Below are positions 25,801-37,053 of a stretch of 64,000 nucleotides of DNA, piece by piece. Under the pieces are notes generated by a model that did no database searches, was not told where the DNA came from, and saw only the letters and a list, made by a program, of their open reading frames with translations. Within the stretch, counting starts at the first letter, position 1. Every line of letters starts with the position of its first letter. Location: assembly GCA_000310025.1 (NCBI GenBank), contig FN648395.1:192401-256400 (forward strand), in the 5' to 3' direction. The translations under genes and the position numbers were made by a program. This DNA comes from Ectocarpus siliculosus. Lineage: Eukaryota; Sar; Phaeophyceae; Ectocarpales; Ectocarpaceae.

Positions 25801-28367
25801 GCTTAGTTTTTGGTGGACACCATAGGCTTGGTCTGTCGGCCCCCTGCCGCAGCACCTCCAACACCTAACCACTGTTTGCTATTCCCCCCATCGCCCTCGT
25901 CCGCGCAAGGGGGATGATCGCACCACGTTGTGTTAAAAGGTCAAGCACTCTCGAGGCAGTTGCAAAGTGCTTACAACTGTCTTGGAAGTGACAGCACCAG
26001 AAAGTAAATTAAGTCATACGCAGCTGTCATCCGTAGGCAAGGAAGTAAGCAAAATATGCTGAACACCCTTAGCAGGATGCAGCGCACCCTTCATGCGACT
26101 CGCCGAATACCTCACAGCGCCTCGCGCTTGGTGATGTGAGAGCCTGGCCCGGTGAGAACCCGGCGTGCTCCGTCCCGGCTTTGTAGCGATGCGAGGTCAA
26201 TGGTCTAACGACTACGGCATGCACGACTATGAGTACACCCCCCCCATCGCCCTCGTTTTCTCCTCCAGGGAGGGCACCAGCAAGGCCGAGGAGCCGTGGG
26301 TCCACGCGGCGGAGGCGTGGTGGTTCCTGAGGAGCTTCGTCCTTCGGGAAGACTTGTCGCTCGACTACGACGTCGGCGGGCTGGGGGTCTCGGCCACGTT
26401 TTTCATCGTGCTCGCTTCGTTCGTCGTCGCTATCGCACAGGTAGGGCAAGAAAGGTTCCACACCCGCCTGTTGATCGATCGGTCCCTCGGCTGCCCGGGC
26501 GTTCGCGTTTCGGGCGTATGTTGTCGTTTGGTCTGCGTCGTTATTGGAGTCCACTCGTTTGGTAAAGGGTTGGACACAGATGTGCACTTCCCATCTCCTG
26601 GTGGTGAGGGCGGGAGGGGGTCAACCCGTCACGTTGGTCTCCAAAAGGTCAAACGGGTCGTTTGGCTTCACCCAAGGAGATTCTTGTCAGTACCGGTGGT
26701 GATAGCAGCCGCTCTGGCAGTAGGGCGGCGAATGAAGTCGCCAAAGCACTGGCCTGGTTCGGGCGTGCGTTGCATATGAATTCCCGAGCTTCTCCGTCAA
26801 CTGAATGCGTCCATGACGATGGCCGTTGCGTCCATTCATTGAGTTTGTAGAGGTTAGCTATTTGCAGTGCTTTTCAAGTAGGAGGGCGAGACGATCCAGG
26901 GTTGAAACTATGTCTTCCACAAGTTGACATCGGCCAGTGTCGGACACAAGGGTGGCCTCTGTCGTCCGCAAGAGACCGCGCCCGAGCCCCATTACCTCCC
27001 ACTCTACCCCCGCCGCGGCTCCCTAGCTCGTACCCATCCCACCCACGCGTCTGCTTCGTGCATACGTGGCCAGATTGTACGTGAGGGTCTAGACGCGATG
27101 CTGAACCCGCCGGGCAGCTACTGCGCGTACGCGTCGGTGTACCTCACGGTCTGCTTGATACGAATTTTCGGCCTCGCGACGAAGACTTACCTGGAGCAGC
27201 AGCTGCATGTGGGGATTATCCAGGTGAGACCTGAGAACCATCAGCAGGCGTCTCTCGGAGGAGGGAGCGAGAGAAGGATCGTAGGGACGAGCATCAAACG
27301 GTTCAGCAACGGTTTGACATTTGGAACGGATGAAGCGGGCATATCTGGAAGTCGGTAGGAAGGAGGGACGATGTGAGCGTTCGATATGTAAATGGGCGTG
27401 GCCACCTCCGTCTCGAGGGCGACAGCCGTGGCGGCGGGCGCAGCATCTTTGGCCCCCCAGCCTCGGTGTCTTGTCAGTTGTCCTAACGAGGACGAGTCGT
27501 TGGTCAATCGTTGTTGTCTTGGTTGCCAGAGTCATACAGCATGCACGCTCCATGTTTCATGCCAGCCGCCCAAAAATGGCGACTCCCGCTCAATTCCAGG
27601 CCGGTCATCAAGGTTAGGCGCGAGGTTTCCCGTGTGTCGGGAAGAAATGAGAACTACAGAAATTTGGTTCTTGTTTGTCCATTCCTCGACAGTCGCTTTC
27701 GATCGTCACGATGTCCGTCTGTATCGTTTCGTTCCCATCGTTTCGTGCCCGTGCCGTGCGGCACGGTCCGTTTGTTCAGGACTACATCGACAACCTTGTG
27801 GCCATCGCTGCCAAGACGGCCTCCTCCTCAGCTTCGGAGCTCAAGAAAGAGCGAGGCCAGCCTTCGCCTTCTCTCGCCCCCTCGCTCACCGCCGGCACCA
27901 GTGCCACCACCTCCACCACCACGGCTTCCGCCGTCGCCGCCGAACGCGGTGCCGCCGATAACGCCGCACACCCTAACGCCGCAAACAGCGTCAGTGAACC
28001 ATCACCGGCAAATGCCTCCTTGTTGGCGGCAGCGCGAGCAGCCGTCACCGGGACGTCGGCCCTCGGCGATGCCGGTGGGAGGCGAGATACTCGGGACAGG
28101 AGTCCTAAGGCCGCGGAAGACGGTGGCAGCGGTGGCGGAGCCCGAGGTATTGGAGGTGCGGGGAACGAAGGGGAAGCGCTGCTACACCCTGCCCAAGAGG
28201 CGATGCGACGAATGATTGTGCACATCGACACGTTGGACCCGTATCCGTGTGTTCTCGGTATTCCCGTAAAGCCAGCCCTTTTCGCGACGTCGAAGGTGTA
28301 CGTGTTCGGATGCTTCGCCGTGATAAGCGTGAAGCTCATGTACGATGTGATCTCTGGGATAGTTTGA
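22871..28367 (+). CDS. Orphan polytopic membrane protein, about 793 aa, six exons
   Basis: Exons 22871-23887, 24341-24549, 25198-25443, 26269-26440, 27074-27223 and 27780-28367. All six join with matching phase (0, 2, 2, 0, 0) and good GT-AG sites, which is strong support. The N-terminal 110 residues are Gly-rich and end in a basic patch (RKRGKRDRRRF). About nine hydrophobic segments follow: two around FSMCILSIAIPFSLSG and AAIPVCVWCFYNAMFVMG, one at LVPVLSLSFLSVVIAVTL, one at ILIYLAVMTGLLTCLAW, two in exon 3 (WLMFGLVAACTFTLIG; VTVVVIGANVTTTLASVLML), and one each in exons 4, 5 and 6. Exon 4 also has WVHAAEAWWFLRSFVLRED. A 100-residue Ala/Ser/Thr linker precedes the last membrane segment (VYVFGCFAVISVKLMYDVIS). 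I do not recognise the family. The start is uncertain because the frame is open upstream of 22871. Confidence 0.8.
25884..26256 (+). mobile_element. Retroposon-like repeat, copy A, 5'-truncated, with 17-bp target-site duplication
   Basis: The element body 25901-26239 lies in intron 3 of the membrane protein gene. It is flanked by identical 17-mers, CCCCCCATCGCCCTCGT, at 25884-25900 and 26240-26256. The right copy forms part of the pyrimidine tract of the acceptor at 26268. Compared with copies B and C it lacks about 200 bp at its left end. A truncated left end with a conserved right end is typical of reverse-transcribed elements (known for non-LTR elements). Confidence 0.75.
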
Positions 28368-31300
28368 TGTGTGGTTGTTGCCGTGATGGTGTCGTGGTGT
28401 TGTTAAGGGGCGGGGGGCGGGGTTGCATACGCCTAAGGATTGTTGCTGTTCGTTCGGATACTGCCGTTTTTCAAGGTAGCAGTGCTACCACCGCGGTAAC
28501 TGTTGTTGGTGCGTGGTCGTTTGTCGTTGAGCTCGATGTTCAAGAAAGTCCCAGTTTTTTTTACGTATCCTAGGAAACGTCCCCGTACGATATCATGAGT
28601 TTTAAGTAGTTGGTCTTCTTTTGTTGTCTTCGCCGCGGTGGGGTAGCGCCAAAGAACGGCCATGGGGCAGGCAATAAACGTCCCAATGCGGCAAACGGTT
28701 CCTTCCTGCTCGGAACGTCTGAGTCTTGTGCGTGGCCGACCTTCAAGGGTACGAGAATGACGGGGAGCAACACACCGATCGAAGTCGTTCGTCTGCGATG
28801 AGTCGGGCGGTGTCGGTGTTGTATCCGCAAGTTCCTCTGTTGGGAACGGCAATGCTCACAAACACTTTGGACAGACCTTTTTCCCGATGAACGTCCCTTG
28901 AGACACCGAGACCCGCTACGACTTCCTTTTCTGTCAAGCCATGGCGGGTCATTTCGGCATGGTGTATTTGAAGCGCACGCATGTCGAAGGTGCTGTAGCA
29001 TTGTATGTTCTGGCGAACTGTGATAGCGCTGAGGTTTGTTTGTGTGTGTGTCGGGAGCGATTTTCTTGGTGTTGGCTTCCTGTGCTTTGCCGAAAAGGAC
29101 TGGGATAGGGAAAGCGTCGTGTCGGTCGAAACATTTGGTACATGAGCAGCAAGGCGCAAAAGTGAGTTTGTGTACGGTGTGCACCAACACATATGGCAAG
29201 GCTATAGGCCAACTTGTTTTTCCGGAAGTATTGTGAATCGTTTCCTGAACCAACCCGAACTTAACAGAGGGACACCTCGCCAAAACGTGGCTAGTCTTGT
29301 GTTGATCTCGCGCGTGTACGTAGTTTTCGACGGCGATCCTCGGCTTCCCATTCCATGTACAGCTGTATGCATTTGTCACATGCATGGAATATCTGCCGCC
29401 AAACGAAGGAACAAGAGAACCTCAGGAGATGCTCCGTGAGACAGTTATGTTGCTACCTTAGGGTAGATGCGACGGAGGAACGAGAGATGGGATTGGCTAG
29501 GGAAGAGCTGCACAAGCAAGACTTTTCAGGAGAAGGGTCCATCGAGAATATCCTACATGAGGCGCGAGGAATCCCTACTGCGGCTTTGCACGTGGCAACG
29601 GCGGCAACAGGCTTGTCTCGTCCTCGGTAACAACGGTGCGTGTTAACGTGTATCAAATTGTGGCGACACCAGGGATGTACAGTACGATCCCACATGTTTA
29701 CTTACGCAGATCCTGGGAGGGTATGGGCGATCTTGTCGAGTTGTGCTGGATGCTCAGCTCTGTACTCGTGCATGCGGCAAATGAAGTCACGGTGATGAGT
29801 CGAAAGCACACAAGAAGCCGACGATGGCTTGCGAACACCACCACCACAACTGTATAAACACCACACAGGCGTTGATGTTTCATCTTCGGCCGCCTATGTT
29901 AATACACCCTACATCCAACATTCACACGCACGTGCTCTTCTCTGTCTCATCTCGTGTCGCTCGAACTTTCCATCGTGCAATTGCCTCACGAAAGCGACTC
30001 CAACCACCTGGGCCGACACATGAAGCCATGCATGTTGTGCAGTTCACCCGGCAAAGCATTTGCGAGGTTAACATATTGGTACGTTCTTCATGTGCAGTCT
30101 AGGGTACCAACATCAACGTCGATACCCTGTTCATATCCCCATTCTTTGATATGATAGCTCCAGCGGTTTTCCAATTCACAGTTTTTCCACGAATTGTTCC
30201 TACAGTAGGAGGACGCCGGGGGTGTTTCCGTCGCGGATCAGTGCAAAACACCCCAATATCTCTGTTCGGAGGGCAAATAACCGGGCCCTATGCATAGTTC
30301 AGTAGATGCAAACGTTGTGCAGACCCTTGACGGTGCAATGCTTCGCTTCAACAAGGAATATGGTAGTCGGTTCAACAGGGTTGGTTCAACAAGGCAGACA
30401 TGGCCGATACGGCACCAGCTTTCGGTTCAACGATGCGCACCGCCTCCAAGATCCAGCTTCTCCTGATCGTGTATGCCCCATACCGGCTCACTCGCAAAGC
30501 TCATCCACACTGCAGCAACCAAACCTGATCCATCTTGCGACGACACACCAGACTCGAGTCAAGCGTGTACATCGCAGGCAGGACCAAAGGTGAGGTCAGG
30601 ACTACTGTTGTTGTTGTTGTTGTTGTTGTTGTTGTCTTCACATCAAAAACCGTTCTCTCTGCTCAGTACCTTCGTCTGTCCGTACTAGTCTAACACTTGA
30701 CGGGGTCGATTCCTGTGGTCACAGGCTAGCTTACCCAAAAACTGTACGTTCAGCATATATCGTCGCAAGGTCCCGTTCACACAACCGACCGCACATCATG
30801 GCGAACTGTCGCGTGAGGAGGTTGAGCACACGATGTTGTTGTCGCCAGCATGCTGCCGACCTTGGCGACAGCCATGGAGGCAACTTTGGAACGAAAGGTC
30901 TGTGTATTCCCCAATCATCACCTCTTGCTGTCCGGCTCGGTGCTCGCGGATGATCAGATCAAACATTGGACAACTTCTGAGCCACACTAATGTTGAACTT
31001 ACCGCAGGTAGATACATTAGTCATCTTGCGCCTTCATTACTGGAATGTGGAAGTGGTGAACAGGGTGAGCGACTTTCATCCATAGCAGGAATTGACGGAC
31101 CAACTGGGGTTCCGAACGATGCTTCACTTTGTGAAGAGAAGAGTGGTGAGTGGAACGTTGGCGTCCAATGAGTGTTTCGCCGAAACCATATACGAGTTCC
31201 ATATGCTGACTCCGATTGGAATGAAAGCGTTCCCGTTGGACTGTGGCGCCACCGATCGCAACCGGGACTGCTGCAACACCATGTCAGGCAAAACGTATGG

Positions 31301-33228
31301 CCCTCAAAGAATGCTTTATCTTGGATGGACGTACCAATGGGTAAAGCATTTGCCGTGTAAGACGTGGCCCGGTGTTGCGTAACGCGTCTCCATCCAGCTC
31401 CCAGTGGATCGAGAACCGCGGTTCCAACGATTCTTCGTTTGCGTTGGGTAGCGGCTACGGCAGCTGAATGGGACAAAGACGGCGGCTGTACAATGGGACC
31501 CGATGTTTGACGCAAGAGCGAAGACACGACCCGTCTTTCCCACCTCTTCAACGTGAACGCAGAAGCGTCACCAGCAACAGCTGCAGCGGCGAAGGCGGCA
31601 GCAGCTGCTGCAGCAGCGGGCAGCGGCAGCCCCGATTATGCTATCGGCCGAGATACCGCAGGTGTCAGCAGCACCGCTAGTATCCCCACCGAGTGCGTTC
31701 AGTGACGCGGGAACTCGGCGCCGCCAGCAAGAGCGTGAGCACCCAACACAAGGGACATCGCGAGTGGACGTCTCGTCAAGGCAAGCATCAGTAGCAAAAC
31801 ACATTCGCCAGACATCATTAATCGCGTAGACTAGTCTACACAAGTAGTGGCCTTCGAGGAATTTCCCCCAGAGCAGTCTGTTTCCCCTCTTTCCGCTGGT
31901 TGGAGGAATGAGGCCTCTCGCCCAGGCCGAGGGGAGTGAACAAACCACTATCACCCCCTCGTCCATGACCAGGGTAAGTGAATACTGGTAAATGAATAGA
32001 CTCTCGTCCGCGACCAAGGTGAGTGAGCAGTGAAGTGTTGGAGGAATGCGCCCTCTAGTCATAGTCCATGTTCGAGGTGCATTGATATGTCTCACCCTAG
32101 CCCCTGTTGTTCCACGATGCTCTCTTACCGACAACTTCTTCACAACTCTGCAGTAGTCTTTGCCATCGTTCCGCCCCACGAGCGGTTGCCTTACATACAT
32201 CAGTACATTTGATGTTGATAGGGCCGACCCGCTCATTGAAATCGTACAGTGAAATGGTCCGTCCCACCCTTGCGACTCCTACATGTGCAGCTGATGTTTG
32301 CTGCAGGGTATGTAGAGATCGATGCTTTGATACAGCTTGCGACAGAGCGCGAGAGAGAATGGACCCACACCCCGTGTAGCAGGGCCATAAGAATTCATGA
32401 ACCTAGATAATAGCTTGGCCAAGCACTCTGTACCACGTCTGCAGATGGGTGCAGTGGTGGTGTTTTTCACGGGTGCTTCCCCGTCCATTCTCTCGTATGC
32501 GGCTGACGTGACACACAGTGTTGTTGCTTCAGCCGCAGAAAGCGCAGCCGAACAACCAGATGGTCAATTGCCACGACCGTAAAGCGAGGCTGAAGCGATT
32601 CTCATCGGGGTGGTCAATAATGGCGTTTGTGTACATTTGGTCTCCCTTTGGCTTGATCACAAATCCTGTCGCACTTTGCTGTACGCGCGTCTCAAACGTT
32701 TCATACAAGAGGCATTGGTAGGTTTGTACACGATGCTTGCTCAACAAGGTTCAACCTGTTGACCCCCCCCCCCCCCCCTTCCGCCCCCGGCATCGTTGGC
32801 CGTTTCGGACTTGTTCCTCCTGCTTGCCTTTCCTTGTACTTGTGTCGACGTGCGTTTGTTATCCTGTTGTAGGGAGGCCGCCTCGAAATTAATTGTCACG
32901 ACGGACTTCAAGGCCCGCGGAAGTATGGTCCCTGAAGACAAGTTCATCTGGCGCAAAGTGGTCGACAAGAACCACAAGACAGTTTTTAGGCTGTGCTCGA
33001 GGTGCACGAATGACGGCGCCACTCGAACATCTTCGTGTTGTACATATTGTGGACGCCAAAGACTGGTGCCACCCTAGACTTTAATTGTAGCTAACCCCGT
33101 ATTGTTGTTGAAGCCGAGCGTTCCCTTCCTCCCTCTCATGTCTCATCCTCGCTCTACAGCGGACAACTCTCATCTTTTTCGTCGCGACCTCTCTCCTCTC
33201 TACGCTGTTCGGCCTCCGCAGCTTGACA
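28368..33228. other. Gene-poor region, no convincing gene
   Basis: Several overlapping minus-strand frames between 28570 and 29385 share stretches that look like a decayed coding region spread over frames (one reads MTRHGLTEKEVVAGLGVSRD), but no intact model could be built. A (GTT)n tract lies at 30605-30634 and a GCA-rich stretch at 31565-31640. At 32880-33080 an acceptor (CTGTTGTAG) is followed by an open frame ending in CSRC...CCTYCG, a possible zinc-ribbon exon without partners. A run of about 18 C lies at 32763-32780. Confidence 0.4.
30605..30634. repeat. (GTT)n microsatellite
   Basis: Ten GTT units in the gene-poor region. Confidence 0.9.
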
Positions 33229-34276
33229 ATGGCCGTAAATTACCAGGAGCGGGAACGGGGTGAAGGATCACAGGGCCGATGCCTAGCCTCGCCGGAAGAA
33301 AAGTGAGTATAGACAAGTGGGTGTCAGAAATCATCCCTTCTGGCGTGCGGAGTTGTCTGAAGAACAGTGCCATACTATGTACATATCGTCTCACTGCTGA
33401 ACGACGTGGCTGCTCCTGTCGGCTTCAGGGCGCGGGCAGAAGAAAAGTTGGCGTCAGATGACCAGCGTATCCTTCAACCTGCAGGCCATGGTCCGAACAG
33501 ACGAATACACTTCCTGTACGACAACGTTGGCACCTTTCTGTGCAAGGTCAAGACCAGGTACGAATGATTCAACCCTCACGAGAGGCTGGGAAGGGTGACG
33601 AAACACAACAGGCACATTGGATACAAGCAAACGGTACCACTCTGGCCGTAGAGGGGAATGGACACTTGGCGTGAGAAATCTCTTTTCTGCGTCTTCAAGT
33701 TTGGTCGAACCTCCAACGATGTGAGTGGGAGTACATGAGATGGAATCTCCCTTGAAGATGAAGATGGATCAGCTGGTAGTCTCGGGCCACATGCAATTCG
33801 AACGCTCAACCCATCATTTCGCCCCCTCTAAGCCCCGATTATCGTGTGTTGACGACCGACCGCCGACTTCGAGTAGCCGCCGCCACGCGATACGGCTGCA
33901 GTCGGAGATCTACCACAGGGCTGACCAAGAGCGGCAGCTACGGCAGCCGGTCCGCGTGTCGCAGCACCTGCCACCGCCACCGGTGGTTGGAAACCGAGTT
34001 TGGGAGCCCGTCATCGGGTCTGATGTGGAATTGCTCTTGCCCAAGGCGCTCGCGGGGGGTGCCGTGAAAGACATCTGGTACCGCGTGAGGGTTTGCGAGT
34101 TGGACAGCAATGGAAAGGTCGTGTTCGGCTTCCTCGTCAGTCAAGCAAGAACCGAGAAGATTACCAAGTTTTCGTCAGTGTACGACTATGACGAAGTCGT
34201 CCGAAAGAAGGGATACGTGGTCCGCCCCGGTACCCATCTCACGTGGAAAGTCATGCCTACATCGGCGGCACCATGA
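33229..34276 (+). CDS. Small orphan protein, three exons, about 201 aa
   Basis: Exons 33229-33302 (starts MAVNYQERERGEGSQ), 33429-33557 and 33874-34276. All junctions are in phase 2 and the summed length is 606 nt with a TGA at the end. The donors GAAAA|GTGAGT and ACCAG|GTACGA are good. The second acceptor (GGCTTCAG|G) has a pyrimidine tract; the third (CTTCGAG|T) is weak. The C-terminal half is beta-strand-like, with VWEPVIGSDVELLLPKA, IWYRVRVCELDSNGKVVFGF and YVVRPGTHLTWKVMP, which suggests one small folded domain. No family recognised. The weak third acceptor is the main doubt. Confidence 0.45.
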
Positions 34277-35663
34277 TGCCCGGGTCGCAGGCGTGCCATG
34301 AGGCGGGTTTGCGAGGCAGCTACGGAAAGCCGAGGGTGCTCGGTAATTTGTTGGTTGAAGGTGGCCGTGTAAGAACAACTGTCGCAGAGAGAAGTGGTTC
34401 GTGGGTTTGGTGAACACATAACGCCAAGAATGAATGTGTTCGATGTTGTGCCGACGGCAGCAGACCAGATGAACTGGAGTGCATGGCCAGTCAAACAAGT
34501 GTAAGCGTGTCCACCTTTTGACTTTATGGCTATTGAGTGCTAGGGGGAACGATTTGCCCCCCGCCCCCCAATGGGGCGGGCGGCCAGCATGCGTGAGATG
34601 GGTGCGACGGTTCGATAAGCAAAGGAAGTAGACGCGATGATGACATCGCTTCGGAAAAAGGGTACTCGAACGGCTTAGCTAGGTACACGATGTGAGGTCG
34701 GTAAGTACGTCTGTTCGTTGCGTAGATCGGTGTTCTGCAAAATAGAATGAACACGAAAGGGATTTTCGTGGAATGAATGATCGATGCCCGATCACAAAAC
34801 GTGAAGCGGACAGAAGACGGGGGTGGGGAATATATTGAAGAGGGAATGGGGAAAACAAACACGACGCATTATTAAAGCGAGCAAAGGTAAGGGGCCGTTG
34901 TCACCGGTGGTCCTGTGTGCAGGGATGAAATTTGCGGCGGTGTGGTATCTGTCCATGCGAGTGGTGGTTGTGGCGGGCGAGATGGCGGACGTAGCGAATC
35001 CGCGTGATCACCCAGAGGATTGTGAAGAAGTAAATCGCCCCGCCGCTAGCCGGTCGGGCTCCGGTTACCCTATTGAAACTTCTCTTGCCTAGCAAGCAAG
35101 AAGAAGTCTCGAACAGGGGGGAGGAATGTGGAGACCACCTTCATAAAGAAAGGTACTATCTCCCCAACGTCTGTGGAGGACGATCCTTCTTTATACAGTT
35201 TGTTGGGGAAGCCGGAAATATAGGGAAGGCCGGGTCGTTTTTTATGACGCTTAGAAATCGATTCACCTTGTATATATGTCAATTTTGTCATGCTCGAACG
35301 GGATAGGCTGTCAAAGGAAAAATATCAAACATAGGGGATGATAAGCTCATCATCCCCTCCCGTGAGCAAATTAGCTCCGATATCGATCTCCCGAGAAAAT
35401 GGATCGTAAGGAAGGGGGGGGGTGTCGTATTTTCTCTCGTACGCGCCAAAATATACATAAAAGTAGTTTTCTTGCATACATTTTTGATATGTGTTTTTGG
35501 TGCATAAGCTACGTGCACAACCACATATTGAAGTATCTTGAGCAGTTTTTGGTGTTGACCGGTACCAAACATTCAGGGTGGCAACAATGAGCAATGAACA
35601 AGTTGGACGGGCAATAACGAATGGGCAGACAATATTTCATTCAGAAAATCTACGCATTTTCGG
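34277..35663. other. Intergenic, no gene seen
   Basis: No frame with supporting splice signals on either strand. Composition is mixed and turns AT-richer after 35150. Confidence 0.5.
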
Positions 35664-35672
35664 AAAAAAAAT

Positions 35673-35752
35673 GTGTTCTGAACGGAATCGAACCCGTGAC
35701 CTAATGTGTACGAGTTTTTAGAGGGGATATTCTATGGTAAGTAGCCAGAGCA
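35673..35752 (-). tRNA. tRNA-like sequence, degenerate (pseudogene or SINE head)
   Basis: On the minus strand there is a perfect B-box, GGTTCGATTCC (plus 35684-35694), followed by a 3' stem CAGAACA that pairs in 6 of 7 positions with TGCTCTG at the 5' end. A run of T, as for a Pol III stop, follows at 35664-35671. The T-stem pairs only 3 of 5. The body is about 7 nt too long unless it has an extended variable arm, and no anticodon could be assigned. Confidence 0.35.
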
Positions 35753-35759
35753 CAATCGT

Positions 35760-37053
35760 GGGGGTGTTGTACTCGATCTCTACTTCTACAAGGATTTCTG
35801 ACGGCTTACGCCGCCACGCTGAGAGAAGCGTACCGCAAGACGAATGTTAATTGGTGTTTGATGCACGATGTTATTCGGCGTTTGTTGAATGGAGCCTTCG
35901 TTGGTGGCATGCCGTGGCTGTGAGGTTCCCGTGAAGTACGTTTCCATGAATATGCTTAAGGTTGTTTGCATGCATGTGAGAAACGGAGATAAACGAAGCT
36001 AGCCCTGAAAAGATCCCGGAGAGAGATGAAATCCTTGGAGACATGCATGTTCGGCGCGTATATTCGAGATCCCAGAGAGACGAACGCGTGTATTTTGAAA
36101 CATGCGAAAGTCCGACGTGTCAGAGAGCAGACTACGGGCTGCCCGAAAGGGAGAGAGACTGGCCTAAACCCCTGTGAGAGCGCAGTTAAACGATGAGATG
36201 TATTTGTTGTGGTGGATGGGGAGCAGAGGAAAGCGCCTAAAAACGGTTCCTTCCTCGAGCGAGCGAGAACTAGCGGGAAAACGGAATGAACGGGTGTGAT
36301 GAACGAGCCAGACGCAATTATGAGACATGAGAGAGCAACGGTGGACGAAAGAAAGCAACGGCGAGGAACAGATGGAAACGAGGAAATGGAGCGTTGTGAT
36401 AGAGACCGATAAGACCTGAAATGGAGCCCTCTCAGCGTAGATCCAGACAGACAGACAGAGAGGAAAGCGACAGAGGGTCAGACCTAGTGCCTCGTGTGAG
36501 AGGAGAGCCGCAGATATATATGTGTGCAGCGGAGGACAAGGCGACAGACGTCGTGTGATCGGAAAGCCAGAAGGACCGGACCATCGAGCCAGTGTATCTC
36601 AAAGATATTGGGATATATAAGCATAGACTATGTAGAATGCGTGCCTGCGTTTGTTTGGAAGAACCTCTGCTTGGAGATATTGGATGGACCCAAAGTGAAA
36701 AGAATTGCACACAACAACCGCATGACAACGGAGTTTACAGGCAGCCACGCATGTATCGCATGCATTTATTGAGAAAGAACGATCCTGTTATTTATTGTTG
36801 TTACGTATGGGTAGTCTGGTGCAACACACAGTAAAACACTCCAGTCCACATACCGAACAAATTAAACTCTGTCGACAACGAAGGCACGTCCCGCTTCAGC
36901 TCCTTCCTCGCAAAACCAGCGCACTCATCGCGGGTGCCACGTGTTCTGCGCCACATCATCAACAGCAGATCGTGCCGCCTTCCACGTTGCCAACCTGACC
37001 ACAACCTAGCGCTTGTAGGATTGTGGGTGGTACGTTTGCCTGTAGTTTGTCGT
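35760..37053. other. Intergenic, no gene seen
   Basis: GA-rich between 36000 and 36560. No supported coding region. Confidence 0.5.
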
